The notes under the pieces were generated by a model. It ran no database searches, was not told where the DNA came from, and saw only the letters and a program-made list of their open reading frames with translations. The translations under genes were made by a program, and so were the position numbers. Below, piece after piece: positions 29,861 to 39,933 of a stretch of 64,000 nucleotides of DNA. The DNA is taken from contig CAVZKP010000045.1 of the NCBI GenBank assembly GCA_963775875.1, positions 158,645 to 222,644 of the forward strand, given 5' to 3'. Each line of letters starts with the position of its first letter. The first letter of the stretch is position 1. This DNA comes from AP-15 sp963775875. Its GTDB lineage: Bacteria; Pseudomonadota; Alphaproteobacteria; ATCC43930; CGMCC-115725.

Positions 29861-29974
29861 GGGAAATTGACCGGTTGAAGGACTGACCGCCGCGGGCCTC
29901 CAGCCGGTTCCGCTGGAAAAGACGGACCCGAACGCCTAGCTTGGCGACATCACCAGCATTCACCGGTTGCCGCG

Positions 29975-30562
29975 ATGACCGTTGCGAAGCCCGAGCCAAA
30001 CCTCTCGACGCCGGGATCTTCGAGGGCCGAACCCTCGATGGAACAGATAATCGCTTCGATCGGCCGGATGATCGCTGAGGATAATCGTCCAGCCGAGGCG
30101 CGGCTCCCGGTGCGGAGCGAAAGTAGCGGGATCCTCGAACTGACCGAGGCGATCGAGGCGGATGGTTCGATCCGGCGCCTGGCCCCGGTCGCCGCCTCGG
30201 GCGCGGGTGGCGCCGGCAGAGAACCCTCGGCCCCCGCGGCAGCGGCGCGGATCGAGCCGGAACCGCCGCGCGCCGATCCCGCTTCCGGGCCAAAATCGGA
30301 CTATCCGCCGGAGCGTATCCTGTCTTCGGCAACATCCGGCGCTATCGCCTCGGCGTTTGCCCGGCTCGGCGCGATGCCGCGCGAGCGGCGGGTGGAGGTA
30401 GAGCTGCCGATCGGCGCGGCCGGCCGCACGCTCGAGGAAATCGTTCGCGACACCCTTCGGCCGTTGCTGCAAGCTTGGCTCGACGATCATCTCCCGGGCC
30501 TGGTCGAGCGGCTGGTCCGAGAGGAGATCGCCCGCGTCGTCGGCGAGGCCGGCCTGCGCTGA
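29975..30562 (+). CDS. popZ: PopZ-like polar organising protein (DUF2497)
   Basis: A 195-residue protein with the PopZ layout. A short N-terminal helix (EPSMEQIIASIGRMIAED) is followed by a long Pro/Ala-rich acidic disordered middle, then a conserved C-terminal helical region (LEEIVRDTLRPLLQAWLDDH and LVERLVREEIARVVGEAGL). In Caulobacter PopZ assembles at the cell pole and tethers the ParB-origin complex. The position between tolC and valS is the one expected in alphaproteobacteria and supports the call. Confidence 0.87.
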   Translation: MTVAKPEPNLSTPGSSRAEPSMEQIIASIGRMIAEDNRPAEARLPVRSESSGILELTEAIEADGSIRRLAPVAASGAGGAGREPSAPAAAARIEPEPPRADPASGPKSDYPPERILSSATSGAIASAFARLGAMPRERRVEVELPIGAAGRTLEEIVRDTLRPLLQAWLDDHLPGLVERLVREEIARVVGEAGLR

Positions 30563-30674
30563 ACCGGGCTTCGCTGAACGGAGGCGAAACGGCCGATCGG
30601 TTCAGCCGCTGGCTCGCTTGCTTGCTGCGATGCGGCTTCTGAGGTCCAACCGCTAGATCAAGGACGGTTCAGCG

Positions 30675-33325
30675 ATGCTGGACAAAACCTTCGAACCTGC
30701 CGTCGTGGAACCGCGCTGCTACGCGCTGTGGGAAGCATCGGGCGCGTTCGCCGCCGATCCCGACAGCAACAAGGCGCCCTATACGATCATGATGCCGCCG
30801 CCGAACGTGACCGGCAGCCTGCATATGGGGCATGCGCTGACCTTCACCCTGCAAGATGTGCTGGTCCGGTATCAGCGCATGCGCGGCCGCGACGTGCTGT
30901 GGCAACCCGGCACCGATCACGCCGGGATCGCCACCGAGATTGTCGTCGGCAACCAGATCGCCGAGCAGGGCGGGTCGAAGCGCGATCTCGGCCGCGAGCG
31001 GTTTATCGCCCGGGTATGGGAATGGAAGGAGCAGTCGGGCGGCACGATCACCCGCCAGCTGCGCCGCCTCGGCGCCTCGCCGGACTGGCAGCGCGAGCGA
31101 TTTACCCTGGACCCGGGTCTCGCCGCCGCGGTCCGCCGCGTCTTTGTCGCGCTGTATCGCGACGGGCTGGTCTACCGCGACCAGCGGCTGGTCAACTGGG
31201 ACCCGGAGATGCACACGGTGATCTCGGATCTCGAAGTCGAGAGCCGCGAGACCAAGGGCTGCTTATGGCATATCCGCTATCCGGTGGCCGAGCTTCCCGG
31301 CCGGTTCATCACGGTGGCGACGACCCGGCCGGAAACCATGCTCGGCGACACCGCTGTCGCGGTGCATCCGGACGACCCGCGCTTTGCCGATCTCGTCGGC
31401 AAATCGGTGCGCCTGCCGCTCGCCGGCCGGCTGATCCCGATCATTGCCGACGAATATGCCGACCCCGAGACCGGCAGCGGTGCGGTCAAGATCACCCCGG
31501 CGCACGATTTCAACGATTTCGAGGTCGGGCGACGCCACGGCCTCGCGCTCCTGAACATCTTCGACGCGGATGCGCGGATCAACGACGCGGCGCCGACGGC
31601 CTATCGCGGCCTCGACCGCTTCGCCGCGCGAGAAAAGGTGGTCGCCGATCTCGACGCCGCCGGGCTCCTCGAAAAGATCGAAGACCACACCCTAATGGTG
31701 CCGCATCACGACCGCTCGGGGGTCGTCATCGAGCCGTGGCTGACCGATCAGTGGTTTTGCGACGCCCGGGCGCTGGCCGGCCCGGCAATCGCCGCGGTCG
31801 AGGACGGGCGCATACCCGGTTTGTGCCGCGGCAATGGGAAAACACGTTTTTCGAATGGATGCGCAACATTCAGCCCTGGTGCATCTCGCGCCAACTGTGG
31901 TGGGGGCACCGGATCCCGGCCTGGTACGGGCCAGACGGGGCGGTCTTCGTCGCCGAGACCGAAACCGAAGCCGCGGCCGCGGCCGCGGCGAAGTACGGGC
32001 GAGAGGTCAATCTGCGGCGCGACGAGGACGTGCTCGACACCTGGTTTTCATCGGCATTGTGGCCGTTCTCAACCCTGGGCTGGCCCGAGCCGACCCGCGA
32101 GCTCGCCCGCTACTATCCGGGCGACGTGCTGGTCACCGGCTTCGACATCATCTTTTTCTGGGTCGCCCGGATGATGATGATGGGGCTGCATTTCATGGGT
32201 CAGGCGCCGTTTCGCACCGTCTACATCCACGCGCTGGTGCGCGACCAGCGCGGCCAGAAGATGTCGAAATCGCGCGGCAACATCATCGATCCGTTGGAGC
32301 TGATCGATCGCTATGGCTGCGACGCGCTGCGATTTACCTTGGCGGCATTGGCCGCGCCCGGCCGCGATATCAAGCTCGCCGAGAGCCGGGTCGAGGGCTA
32401 CCGCAATTTTGCGACCAAGCTGTGGAACGCGGCGCGCTATGCGCAGCTGAACGGCTGCGTGCCGGCCGAGGGATTTTCTCCAGCGCAGTTGCAGCTGACT
32501 GTCAACCGCTGGATCATCGTGTCGACCGCCGACTGCATCGCTGCGGTCACCGCCTCATTCGACAGCTATCGCTTCGACGAGGCGGCGACCCGGCTCTACC
32601 AGTTCGTCTGGGGCACGTTTTGCGACTGGTATATCGAGTTTTCCAAGCCGATCCTGCAAGGCGACAATGCGGCGGCGCGCCGCGAGACGCAGGCGATCAC
32701 GGCCTGGGTGGTCGGGAATATCCTCCGGTTGCTGCACCCGATCATGCCATTCCTCACCGAGGAACTGTGGCAATATTTCGCTGGCGATAGGGCTGGCTTG
32801 CTGATCGCGGCGCCGTGGCCCGAATTTTCGCCCGATATGGTCGATCGGGCGGCAGCGGCCGAGATGGAGTGGGTGGTCGGGGCGATTTCGGCGATCCGCG
32901 CGGTGCGCGCCGAGATGAACGTCCCGCCCGCCTCGCGGATGCCGCTGCTGGTCAAGGACGCCGAACCTATCGCGGCCGAACGGATCGAACGCCATCGCGA
33001 CCATTTCGTCCGGCTCGCCCGGGTCGAGCGGATCGAGCCGGTGACCATGGTTCCGGATGGAGCGATCCAGGCGGTGATCGAGGGGGCGACCTTGATCCTG
33101 CCGCTCGGCGAGATCGTCGACCTCGCCCGCGAAAGGGCGCGGCTCGCCAAGGAGATCGGTCGGCTCGACGCCGAGATCGCCAAGATCGGCGCCAAGCTCG
33201 GCAATCCGAACTTCGTCGCCAAGGCGAAGCCAGAGGTGGTCGAAGAGCAGCGCGAGCGCGAGGCCGACGCCGCCCGCGACCGCGACCGGCTGCGCGCCGC
33301 CCACGACCGCCTGGCGGCGGTTTGA
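30675..33325 (+). CDS. valS: valyl-tRNA synthetase (one frameshift)
   Basis: ValRS charges tRNA-Val. The class I HIGH motif appears as PPPNVTGSLHMGHALTF and the KMSKS loop as GQKMSKSRGNIIDP. The editing domain (ATTRPETMLGDTAVAVHPDD) and the C-terminal coiled coil (LARERARLAKEIGRLDAEIAKI) are present. The frame breaks near 31811-31820: after VEDGRI the reading should continue RFVPRQWENTFFEWM. Span length (3n+2) fits one lost base, perhaps in the CCC run, or two gained. Corrected length is about 883 residues. AAGGACGG precedes the ATG. An essential gene, so an error in the sequence is most likely. Confidence 0.95.
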
Positions 33326-33453
33326 TATCGCAATTCGTGAGCTATCCGGTCTTTCCCTCGTGTTCCATCGGGCACGCCGGATCGCTTGGCCCTAGCTTAT
33401 CGTGGATACCGTGGTGACCGGATGAACCTGGTGCCGCCGATCGGGAGCTGCTC

Positions 33454-34503
33454 TTGACCCTGCGTGGCGACGCTCTCGTTTCTGCCGGTCTCGTCGAGCC
33501 CGATCGGCTTGAGGAGATCACGCGGGTTGCCGAAAAATTTTGCGTCGCCCTGACCGAAGACATGGCCGCGCTGATCGATCGCGCCGACCCGAACGATCCG
33601 ATCGCGGCGCAGTTCGTGCCGAGCGCCGCTGAGCTTGCCGTTGCCGGCGAGGAACTGGTCGATCCGATCGGCGACGCGCGCTGGTCGCCGGTGCCCGGCA
33701 TCGTCCACCGCCACGCCGACCGGGTATTGCTGAAGCCGACCCTGCTGTGTCCGGTCTACTGCCGCTTCTGCTTTCGCCGCGAGGCCGTCGGCAAGGCTCC
33801 GGCGATGCTGGAGCCGGCGGCGCTCGACCGCGCGTTCGCCTATATCCGCGAGCGGACCGAAATCTGGGAGGTCATCGTCACCGGCGGCGACCCGTTGGTG
33901 CTGGCGCCGCGCCGCCTCGCCGGGATCGTGCGCGCCCTCGACGCAATTCCGCATCTCGGCGTGATACGCCTTCACACCCGCGTCCCGGTAGTTGATCCCG
34001 GCCGGGTAACCTCGGCGCTGGTTGCGGCGCTGGCCGCGGAAAAGGCGGTCTATGTCGTGATCCACGCCAACCATCCGCGCGAACTGACCACGCCGGCCAA
34101 GGAGGCGGTTACCCGGCTGATCCGCGCCGGCATCCCGGTGCTGGCGCAGACCGTGCTGCTGCGCGGGGTCAATGACGATGCGGCGGTGCTCGAGGCGCTG
34201 TTCCGTGGTCTCGTGGCGATGCGGGTCAAGCCATATTACCTGCACCACGCCGATCTCGCTCGCGGCACCGCGCATTTCCGTACCGGGATTGCCGAGGGCC
34301 AGGATCTGGTTCGAGCGTTGCGCGTGCGCGCCTCCGGGCTGTGCCAGCCAACCTATGTGCTCGATATTCCGGGCGGTTGGGGCAAGGTCCCGCTCGCCAT
34401 CAGCGCCGCCGCCCGCGACCCGGTATCCGGCCGCTGGGTCGTCGAGGATGGCGCCGGAGGCCGGCACGCCTATCCGCCCGATCCCGACATCCCGGAGGGA
34501 TGA
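33454..34503 (+). CDS. KamA-family radical SAM lysine aminomutase-like protein
   Basis: Radical SAM enzyme of the lysine 2,3-aminomutase family, 349 residues. The cluster motif CxxxCxxC is LLCPVYCRFCFRREAVG near residue 103. WEVIVTGGDPLVL and the PLP-lysine region DIPGGWGKVPL are typical. Size and sequence fit short members such as EpmB (EF-P lysine beta-lysylation) or stand-alone KamA-like proteins. No EF-P gene is in the window, so the substrate is open. The start is a TTG with GGGAG seven bases upstream. The stop overlaps the potassium channel start (ATGA). Confidence 0.82.
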   Translation: MTLRGDALVSAGLVEPDRLEEITRVAEKFCVALTEDMAALIDRADPNDPIAAQFVPSAAELAVAGEELVDPIGDARWSPVPGIVHRHADRVLLKPTLLCPVYCRFCFRREAVGKAPAMLEPAALDRAFAYIRERTEIWEVIVTGGDPLVLAPRRLAGIVRALDAIPHLGVIRLHTRVPVVDPGRVTSALVAALAAEKAVYVVIHANHPRELTTPAKEAVTRLIRAGIPVLAQTVLLRGVNDDAAVLEALFRGLVAMRVKPYYLHHADLARGTAHFRTGIAEGQDLVRALRVRASGLCQPTYVLDIPGGWGKVPLAISAAARDPVSGRWVVEDGAGGRHAYPPDPDIPEG

Positions 34504-36233
34504 GGGAGCCTGCCGTGGCGGGGTCCGCCGATCCGGTGGTGATCGTTATCGGCGGCGACGCGCTGGCGCTCAGCACGGCACAAGAGCTTTGCGTATTGCA
34601 GGGCCATCGGGTGGTCGTGCTGTGGTCCAGAGGCTCCGATTTCGCCCGCGCGGTGGAGGGCGTGGGCGCCGTTTTCATTGGCGCGCGCCCGGACAGCGGC
34701 GAGGGGCTCGCTCGGGCCGGCGTCGAGCGGGCGGTCGCCATTCTTGCGCTGTCGCCCGACGACCAGCTCAACCTGCACGCGGCTTTGCTAGCGCGCGACG
34801 CCAATCCGCGCATTCGCATCGTGCTGCGGCAGTTCAACCGGACCCTCGCCCGCAAGATCGAGCAGAACCTGCCGAATTGCTCGGTCCTGTCGCTCGCTTG
34901 GCATTCGGCGGCAACCTATGCGGCGGCCGCGGTCGACCCTTCCGCCTTCCGCGGGCTGCAGTTTCCCGAGCCGGATGGCCCACTGACCGCTTTTGCAACG
35001 CGCGTCGCCGAACGCTGTGGAGCGGCGGGCGACACCGTCCTCGCGGCGGAGCAGGCGCTTGGTGCGCGGATTATTGCGGTCGACGGCAAGATCGAGTTCG
35101 CGCGTGACGCGATCCTCGCGCCGCAAGCCGACCTCGTCGTCTATGGCGACATTGTCGACCTGGAAGGCACGTCCCCGCATCCCCCGCCAGCGCCAACCCG
35201 CCCCACCATCGGACGGAGGCTACGCGCGCTATTGCGCCGCCGCAGGGATCAGCCGCCGCGCGTCAATCCGATCCTCGCTCGGCTCGCAATGGGAGCGCTC
35301 GTCGTGTTCCTGCTTGGCACCTGGTATTTCCATGCCGTCTTTGGCGATAGATGGCTCGACGCCGCCTATTTCGTGGTCGCGACAATGACGACGACCGGCT
35401 ATGGCGATGTGACGCCCGACCGGAACAGTCCGGTCGAAATCGTCGCCGCCATGCTGCTGATGCTGTCCGGCATTACCTTCACCGGCCTGTTCATCGCGTT
35501 CGGCGCCTCGCTGCTGACCCGGGTGCAGTGGGTCACGATGCAGGGCCTGCGTCCGATCCACCGTCGCGGCCATATTATCGTTTGCGGCGCCGGCAGCATC
35601 GGCTCCGAGGTAATCGACCTGTTGCTTGGTCTGGGCAAGCGGTTGGTCGTCGTCGAAAGCGCGCCCGACACCTCTCTTGTCGAACGGGCGCGGGAGCGGC
35701 GCTTCGATCTGCTGACGGGCGATGCGAGCCGAGATGCGACGCTCGATCTATGCAATCTTGGCACCGCGCATGGCCTCGTCGCCTTGACCAATGTCGATAC
35801 CCTGAACCTCGAAATCGCGCTCGGGGCCCGGGCGCGCAATCCAACGATGCCGATCGCGTTGCGGATCGCCGATGCGAGCTTTGCTCAGTCGATCGCTCGC
35901 CATTTCGAGTTCGAGACGACCTTCTCGGCGGCGGCGCTGGCGACCCCCGCCTTCGTCGGATTGTCGCGTTTCGCGGGATCTCGCGGCCGCGTCGCCTTTG
36001 CGGGCCAGGACTTCGCCATTGGCGAATTCACCGTCGGCCAGGATCTCCGGCCAACGCCGCCCGGCAACGCCATCGCGCTCGCGGCGTCGCGGCAGGGCAA
36101 TTTTGCCTTGGCGGGTGATTTCACCGAGGTGCGACCCGGCGACCGCGTCCTGCTGATCGTTCCATTGGCGCCGTTCAGGGAAGGGCAGGATACGCTCGCC
36201 GCCGCGGCCGAGCGCTTTCTGCAGGGCGGCTGA
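34500..36233 (+). CDS. potassium channel with two RCK (TrkA-N) domains
   Basis: A 577-residue protein in the order RCK - two membrane helices with pore - RCK. The N-terminal Rossmann part begins VVIVIGGDALALSTAQELCVLQGH. Two helices (MGALVVFLLGTWYFHAVF and EIVAAMLLMLSGITFTGLFIAFGASLL) flank the selectivity filter TTTGYGDVTP at about 297-306. The second Rossmann domain is HIIVCGAGSIGSEVIDLLLGLGKRLVVVE. GYGD predicts potassium selectivity, and RCK domains usually bind nucleotides or calcium to gate the pore. Translation is coupled to the KamA-like gene by ATGA. Confidence 0.87.
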   Translation: MREPAVAGSADPVVIVIGGDALALSTAQELCVLQGHRVVVLWSRGSDFARAVEGVGAVFIGARPDSGEGLARAGVERAVAILALSPDDQLNLHAALLARDANPRIRIVLRQFNRTLARKIEQNLPNCSVLSLAWHSAATYAAAAVDPSAFRGLQFPEPDGPLTAFATRVAERCGAAGDTVLAAEQALGARIIAVDGKIEFARDAILAPQADLVVYGDIVDLEGTSPHPPPAPTRPTIGRRLRALLRRRRDQPPRVNPILARLAMGALVVFLLGTWYFHAVFGDRWLDAAYFVVATMTTTGYGDVTPDRNSPVEIVAAMLLMLSGITFTGLFIAFGASLLTRVQWVTMQGLRPIHRRGHIIVCGAGSIGSEVIDLLLGLGKRLVVVESAPDTSLVERARERRFDLLTGDASRDATLDLCNLGTAHGLVALTNVDTLNLEIALGARARNPTMPIALRIADASFAQSIARHFEFETTFSAAALATPAFVGLSRFAGSRGRVAFAGQDFAIGEFTVGQDLRPTPPGNAIALAASRQGNFALAGDFTEVRPGDRVLLIVPLAPFREGQDTLAAAAERFLQGG

Positions 36234-36249
36234 GGGTCATGCGATCCTC

Positions 36250-37020
36250 CTATACCGCCAGTTCGCACCAGATCGGGGTGTGGTCGGAGGCGCGCTCCTT
36301 GGCCCGCGGTTTTTTGTCGATGTCGCAGGCGGCAACCCGGTCGGCCGCGTGCGGCGACAGCAGCAGATGGTCGATGCGCAGGCCTTCGTCGCGGTTCCAG
36401 CGCCCGGCCTGATAATCCCAGAAGGTATAGCGGTGCGGCTCGCGGTGAAAGACGCGGTACGCGTCGGTCAGCCCGAGATTCATCAATGCCCGGAACCGCG
36501 AGCGCGATTCGAGCCGGCACAGCGCATCGTCGCGGAACGCCACCGGGTCGTAAACGTCTTCGTCGGCCGGACAGATATTGTAGTCGCCGGCCAGCACAAA
36601 CGGCACCTCGCGGCGCAGCAGGTCGCGCGTATGGCCGACCAGCTGCTCCATCCAGGCGAGCTTGTAGGTGAATTTATCGGTCCCGACCGGATTGCCATTG
36701 GGCAGATAGATCGAAGCGACCCGGACCTCGCCGAAAGCCGCTTCGAGGTAGCGCGCCTGCTCGTCCTCTTCCATGCCGGGCAGCCCGCGGACCAGTTCGT
36801 CGGGCGGCTGCTTGGAGATCAGCGCCACGCCGTTATAGGAGCGCTGGCCGATCGCCTCGACATGGTAGCCGAGCGCGGCGATCTCCAAAGTCGGGAAATC
36901 GGCGACCAGGCATTTGGTCTCCTGCAGGCACACCACATCGGGCTGTTGATCGGTCAGAAACGCCAGCAGATGCGGCAGCCGCGCCTTGATCGAATTTACG
37001 TTCCAGCTCGCGATCTTCAC
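36250..37020 (-). CDS. xthA: exodeoxyribonuclease III / AP endonuclease
   Basis: Mg-dependent AP endonuclease/3'-5' exonuclease of base excision repair. The protein starts KIASWNVNSIKARLPHLLAFL, followed by PDVVCLQETKC (metal-binding Glu), YNGVALISKQPP, LAGDYNICPADEDVYDP and, near the end, LRIDHLLLSP with ERASDHTPIWCEL. I chose the GTG at 37020 (256 residues, the usual size); a longer frame to 37443 overlaps erpA. It lies 23 bases downstream of erpA on the same strand, an arrangement seen in other alphaproteobacteria. Confidence 0.93.
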   Translation of the reverse strand: MKIASWNVNSIKARLPHLLAFLTDQQPDVVCLQETKCLVADFPTLEIAALGYHVEAIGQRSYNGVALISKQPPDELVRGLPGMEEDEQARYLEAAFGEVRVASIYLPNGNPVGTDKFTYKLAWMEQLVGHTRDLLRREVPFVLAGDYNICPADEDVYDPVAFRDDALCRLESRSRFRALMNLGLTDAYRVFHREPHRYTFWDYQAGRWNRDEGLRIDHLLLSPHAADRVAACDIDKKPRAKERASDHTPIWCELAV

Positions 37021-37043
37021 CGCCGGGATCGTCAGGCGAGGGG

Positions 37044-37403
37044 TCAGCCGATCGAAAACGAATTGCCGCAGCCGCAGGACGAAGCCGCGTTCGGATTGCG
37101 GATCTGGAACGAAGCGCCCATCAGATCCTCGACGAAATCGACCTCGGCGCCGCTCAACAGGCCGAGCGAAACGTCGTCGACGACGACGGCGACGCCATCG
37201 CGCTCGAACACCATATCGTCTTCGTTGCGTTGGTCGTCGAAGGTGAAACCGTACTGAAACCCGGAACAGCCGCCACCAGACACGGCGATGCGCAAAAAGG
37301 CGTTCTCGGCCTGCTCCTGAGCCCGCAACAGCGCGATACGGCGCACCGCGCTTTCGGTCAGGATGATCCGGCGCTGCTCGATCTCGTCGATGCTTTCGGC
37401 CAT
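37044..37403 (-). CDS. erpA: iron-sulfur cluster insertion protein ErpA
   Basis: A-type Fe-S carrier. The three ligand Cys are present: SGGGCSGFQYGF, and the C-terminal SCGCGNSFSI. ILTESAVRRIALL and VVVDDVSLGLLSGAEVDFVEDLMGASFQIRNPNA are typical. It has 119 residues from the ATG at 37403; a longer frame to 37529 adds non-family residues. It is divergent from the thiamine enzyme gene, with 159 bp between starts, and is followed by xthA. Confidence 0.93.
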   Translation of the reverse strand: MAESIDEIEQRRIILTESAVRRIALLRAQEQAENAFLRIAVSGGGCSGFQYGFTFDDQRNEDDMVFERDGVAVVVDDVSLGLLSGAEVDFVEDLMGASFQIRNPNAASSCGCGNSFSIG

Positions 37404-37562
37404 GTGCGCGAAATTCCCAAGCTGGCCGGCTCGTACCCGGCATCTTCGCTGCTCAATGTAGGCATCGGCCGCGGCCAGGTCAAAGGGCGGCGGCCCGACC
37501 GCCGCCGCGTAAAGATTTTTCTGCGACAATCAGCTAGGCTCGATTCGGAGCGGGAGTTGATC

Positions 37563-39926
37563 ATGCTGCATGCCCTCGAAGGCAGTCTCGGCCGGGAGCA
37601 GGACGCCGAGCCCGACGACAAGCTCGCCTGCCTGAGCGCGCTGGAGCGCAAGGTGCTGTGGCTGTCCACCTGGATGATCCACAACGCCAACCATCTGCGT
37701 CCCAATCGCGACGGGCTCAAGGTTGGTGGGCATCAGGCGTCGAGCGCCTCGGTGGCGACGTTGATGACGGCGCTTTATTTCGACGTCCTGCGACCGCAGG
37801 ACCGGGTCGCGGTCAAGCCGCATGCCTCGCCGGTGTTTCACGCGATCCAATACCTGCTGGGCCATCAGACCCGCGAGAAGTTGGAGCGCTTTCGGGCTTA
37901 TGGCGGCGCCCAATCCTATCCGTCGCGGACCAAGGACGGCGGCGATATCGTCGACTTTTCGACCGGTTCGGTGGGCCTCGGCGTCGGCATGACCTTGTTC
38001 AGCTCGATGGCCCAGGACTATTTGCGGTTGAAAGCGCTGGTTCCGAGCGACCAGCCGCCGGGGCGGATGATCGCGCTCGCCGGCGATGCCGAACTCGACG
38101 AAGGCAATATCTTCGAGGCCCTCCTCGAGGGCTGGAAGCATGATGTCCGCAATCTGTGGTGGGTGATCGACTACAACCGTCAGAGCCTCGACGCCGTGGT
38201 CTCCGACCGGCTGTTTGGCCGCATCGACGCCCTGTTCGAGATGATGGGCTGGCGCGTCGTGACCCTCAAATACGGGCGATTGCTGGAAGCTGCCTTTGCC
38301 CGCCCCGACGGCCATCATCTGCGCGAGTGGATCGACGGCTGCCCGAACTCGCTCTATTCGGCATTGGTGTATAAGGGAGGCGAGGGCTGGCGCGAGCATT
38401 TGCAGCGCGACCTCAACCGCTATCCTGGGATTCGCGCGATCCTCGGCGATCACGATGATGCGGGCTTGCAGCGGCTGATGACCAATCTCGGCGGCCACGA
38501 TCTGGCGTCGGTGCTCGACGCGTTTCATGCCATCGCCGACGACCGGCCAACCTGCTTTATCGCCTATACGATCAAGGGCAACGGGCTGCCTTTCGCCGGG
38601 CACAAGGACAATCATGCCGGGCTGATGAACCTCGGCCAGATGGCCTCGTTCCGGCACAGCATGGCGGTGGCCGAGGGCGCCGAATGGGATTTGTTCGCCG
38701 GCCTCGATCTGCCTCCCGAACGCCTCTCGGCGTTTCTCCAAGGGGTGCCGCTCGCCGGGCCGGCCCGGCGCCGGCACCAGGCCGCCGCGGTCGCGGTGCC
38801 GGCGAGCTTGCCGGTGCCGCGCGGCGAGCGCCAGTCGACCCAGGAAGCTTTTGGCCGGCTGCTCGGCGACATCGCCGCCGGCGATACCGAACTCGCGCAA
38901 CGCATCGTGACGACCTCGCCCGATGTCACGGTGTCGACCAATCTCGGGCCATGGGTCAACCGCCGCGGTATCTTCGACCGCGCCGAGCGGGCCGACACCT
39001 TTCGCGAGGAAAAGGTCGTCTCGGCGCAGCGCTGGGCGATGTCGCCGCGGGGCCAGCACATCGAACTTGGCATCGCCGAAAGCAATCTGTTCCTGCAACT
39101 GGCGGCCTTCGGCCTGTCGGCGCAGCTCTTCGGCACCCGCCTGCTGCCGATCGGCACGCTCTACGACCCGTTCATCAAGCGCGGCCACGATGCGCTGAAC
39201 TATGCCTGCTACCAGGATGCTCGCTTTATCCTGGTGGCGACCCCGTCGGGGATCACCTTGGCGCCGGAGGGCGGCGCCCACCAATCGGTCGGCGAGCCGC
39301 TCACCGGGATCGCCCAGCCGGGGCTCGCCAGTTTCGAGCCGGCCTTTGCCGATGAGCTCGCGGTCTTGCTGCGCTGGGCGTTCGCAGAGATCCAGCGCGA
39401 GGACGGCGAATCGGTCTATTTCCGGCTGTCGACACGGCCGGTCGATCAGCCTAGGCGTCGGCTGGACCTGGGTCTCGCCGAGGCGATCGTCGACGGCGCC
39501 TATTGGCTGCGCGAGCCCAAACCCGGCGCCGAACTGGCGATCGCCTATTGCGGCGCCGTCGCCCCCGAAGCGCAGGCCGCCCATGGCGAACTGGCCGAGG
39601 ATGTCCCCGGCGCCGGGCTATTGGCGATCACCTCGCCCGACCGCCTGCACCGCGACTGGCGGGCGGCCTGCGCTGCGGGCGGGACGAGCGTCGCCGGTCG
39701 GCTGCTGGCGCGGCTGCGGCCGGGTGCGGCATTGGTCACCGTCGGCGATTTCCATCCCGCCACCTTGTCGTGGCTGGGCGCGGTCGCCCACAACCCGATC
39801 GTCCCGTTGGGCGTCGAGCGCTTTGGCCAATCGGGCGACATCCCCGACCTCTACCGCGCCTACGGCATCGACGCCGAGGCGATCCTCGACGCCGCCGCCC
39901 GCGCCTGCCTGCTGTCGCTGGCTTAG
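37563..39926 (+). CDS. pyruvate dehydrogenase E1 / transketolase-like thiamine enzyme
   Basis: A 787-residue thiamine-diphosphate enzyme of the single-chain 2-oxoacid dehydrogenase E1 (AceE/MdeB) and transketolase group. The N-terminal part has IHNANHLRPNRDGLKVGGHQASSAS. The ThDP/Mg motif is AGDAELDEGNIFEALLEG with the Asn about 30 residues after GDA (VIDYNRQ). The pyrimidine domain has GQHIELGIAESNLFLQLAAFGLSA. It is about 100 residues shorter than AceE. No E2 or E3 gene is in the window, so whether it belongs to a dehydrogenase complex is unknown. The start at 37563 has CGGGAG upstream. Confidence 0.8.
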   Translation: MLHALEGSLGREQDAEPDDKLACLSALERKVLWLSTWMIHNANHLRPNRDGLKVGGHQASSASVATLMTALYFDVLRPQDRVAVKPHASPVFHAIQYLLGHQTREKLERFRAYGGAQSYPSRTKDGGDIVDFSTGSVGLGVGMTLFSSMAQDYLRLKALVPSDQPPGRMIALAGDAELDEGNIFEALLEGWKHDVRNLWWVIDYNRQSLDAVVSDRLFGRIDALFEMMGWRVVTLKYGRLLEAAFARPDGHHLREWIDGCPNSLYSALVYKGGEGWREHLQRDLNRYPGIRAILGDHDDAGLQRLMTNLGGHDLASVLDAFHAIADDRPTCFIAYTIKGNGLPFAGHKDNHAGLMNLGQMASFRHSMAVAEGAEWDLFAGLDLPPERLSAFLQGVPLAGPARRRHQAAAVAVPASLPVPRGERQSTQEAFGRLLGDIAAGDTELAQRIVTTSPDVTVSTNLGPWVNRRGIFDRAERADTFREEKVVSAQRWAMSPRGQHIELGIAESNLFLQLAAFGLSAQLFGTRLLPIGTLYDPFIKRGHDALNYACYQDARFILVATPSGITLAPEGGAHQSVGEPLTGIAQPGLASFEPAFADELAVLLRWAFAEIQREDGESVYFRLSTRPVDQPRRRLDLGLAEAIVDGAYWLREPKPGAELAIAYCGAVAPEAQAAHGELAEDVPGAGLLAITSPDRLHRDWRAACAAGGTSVAGRLLARLRPGAALVTVGDFHPATLSWLGAVAHNPIVPLGVERFGQSGDIPDLYRAYGIDAEAILDAAARACLLSLA

Positions 39927-39933
39927 CTTTGTC

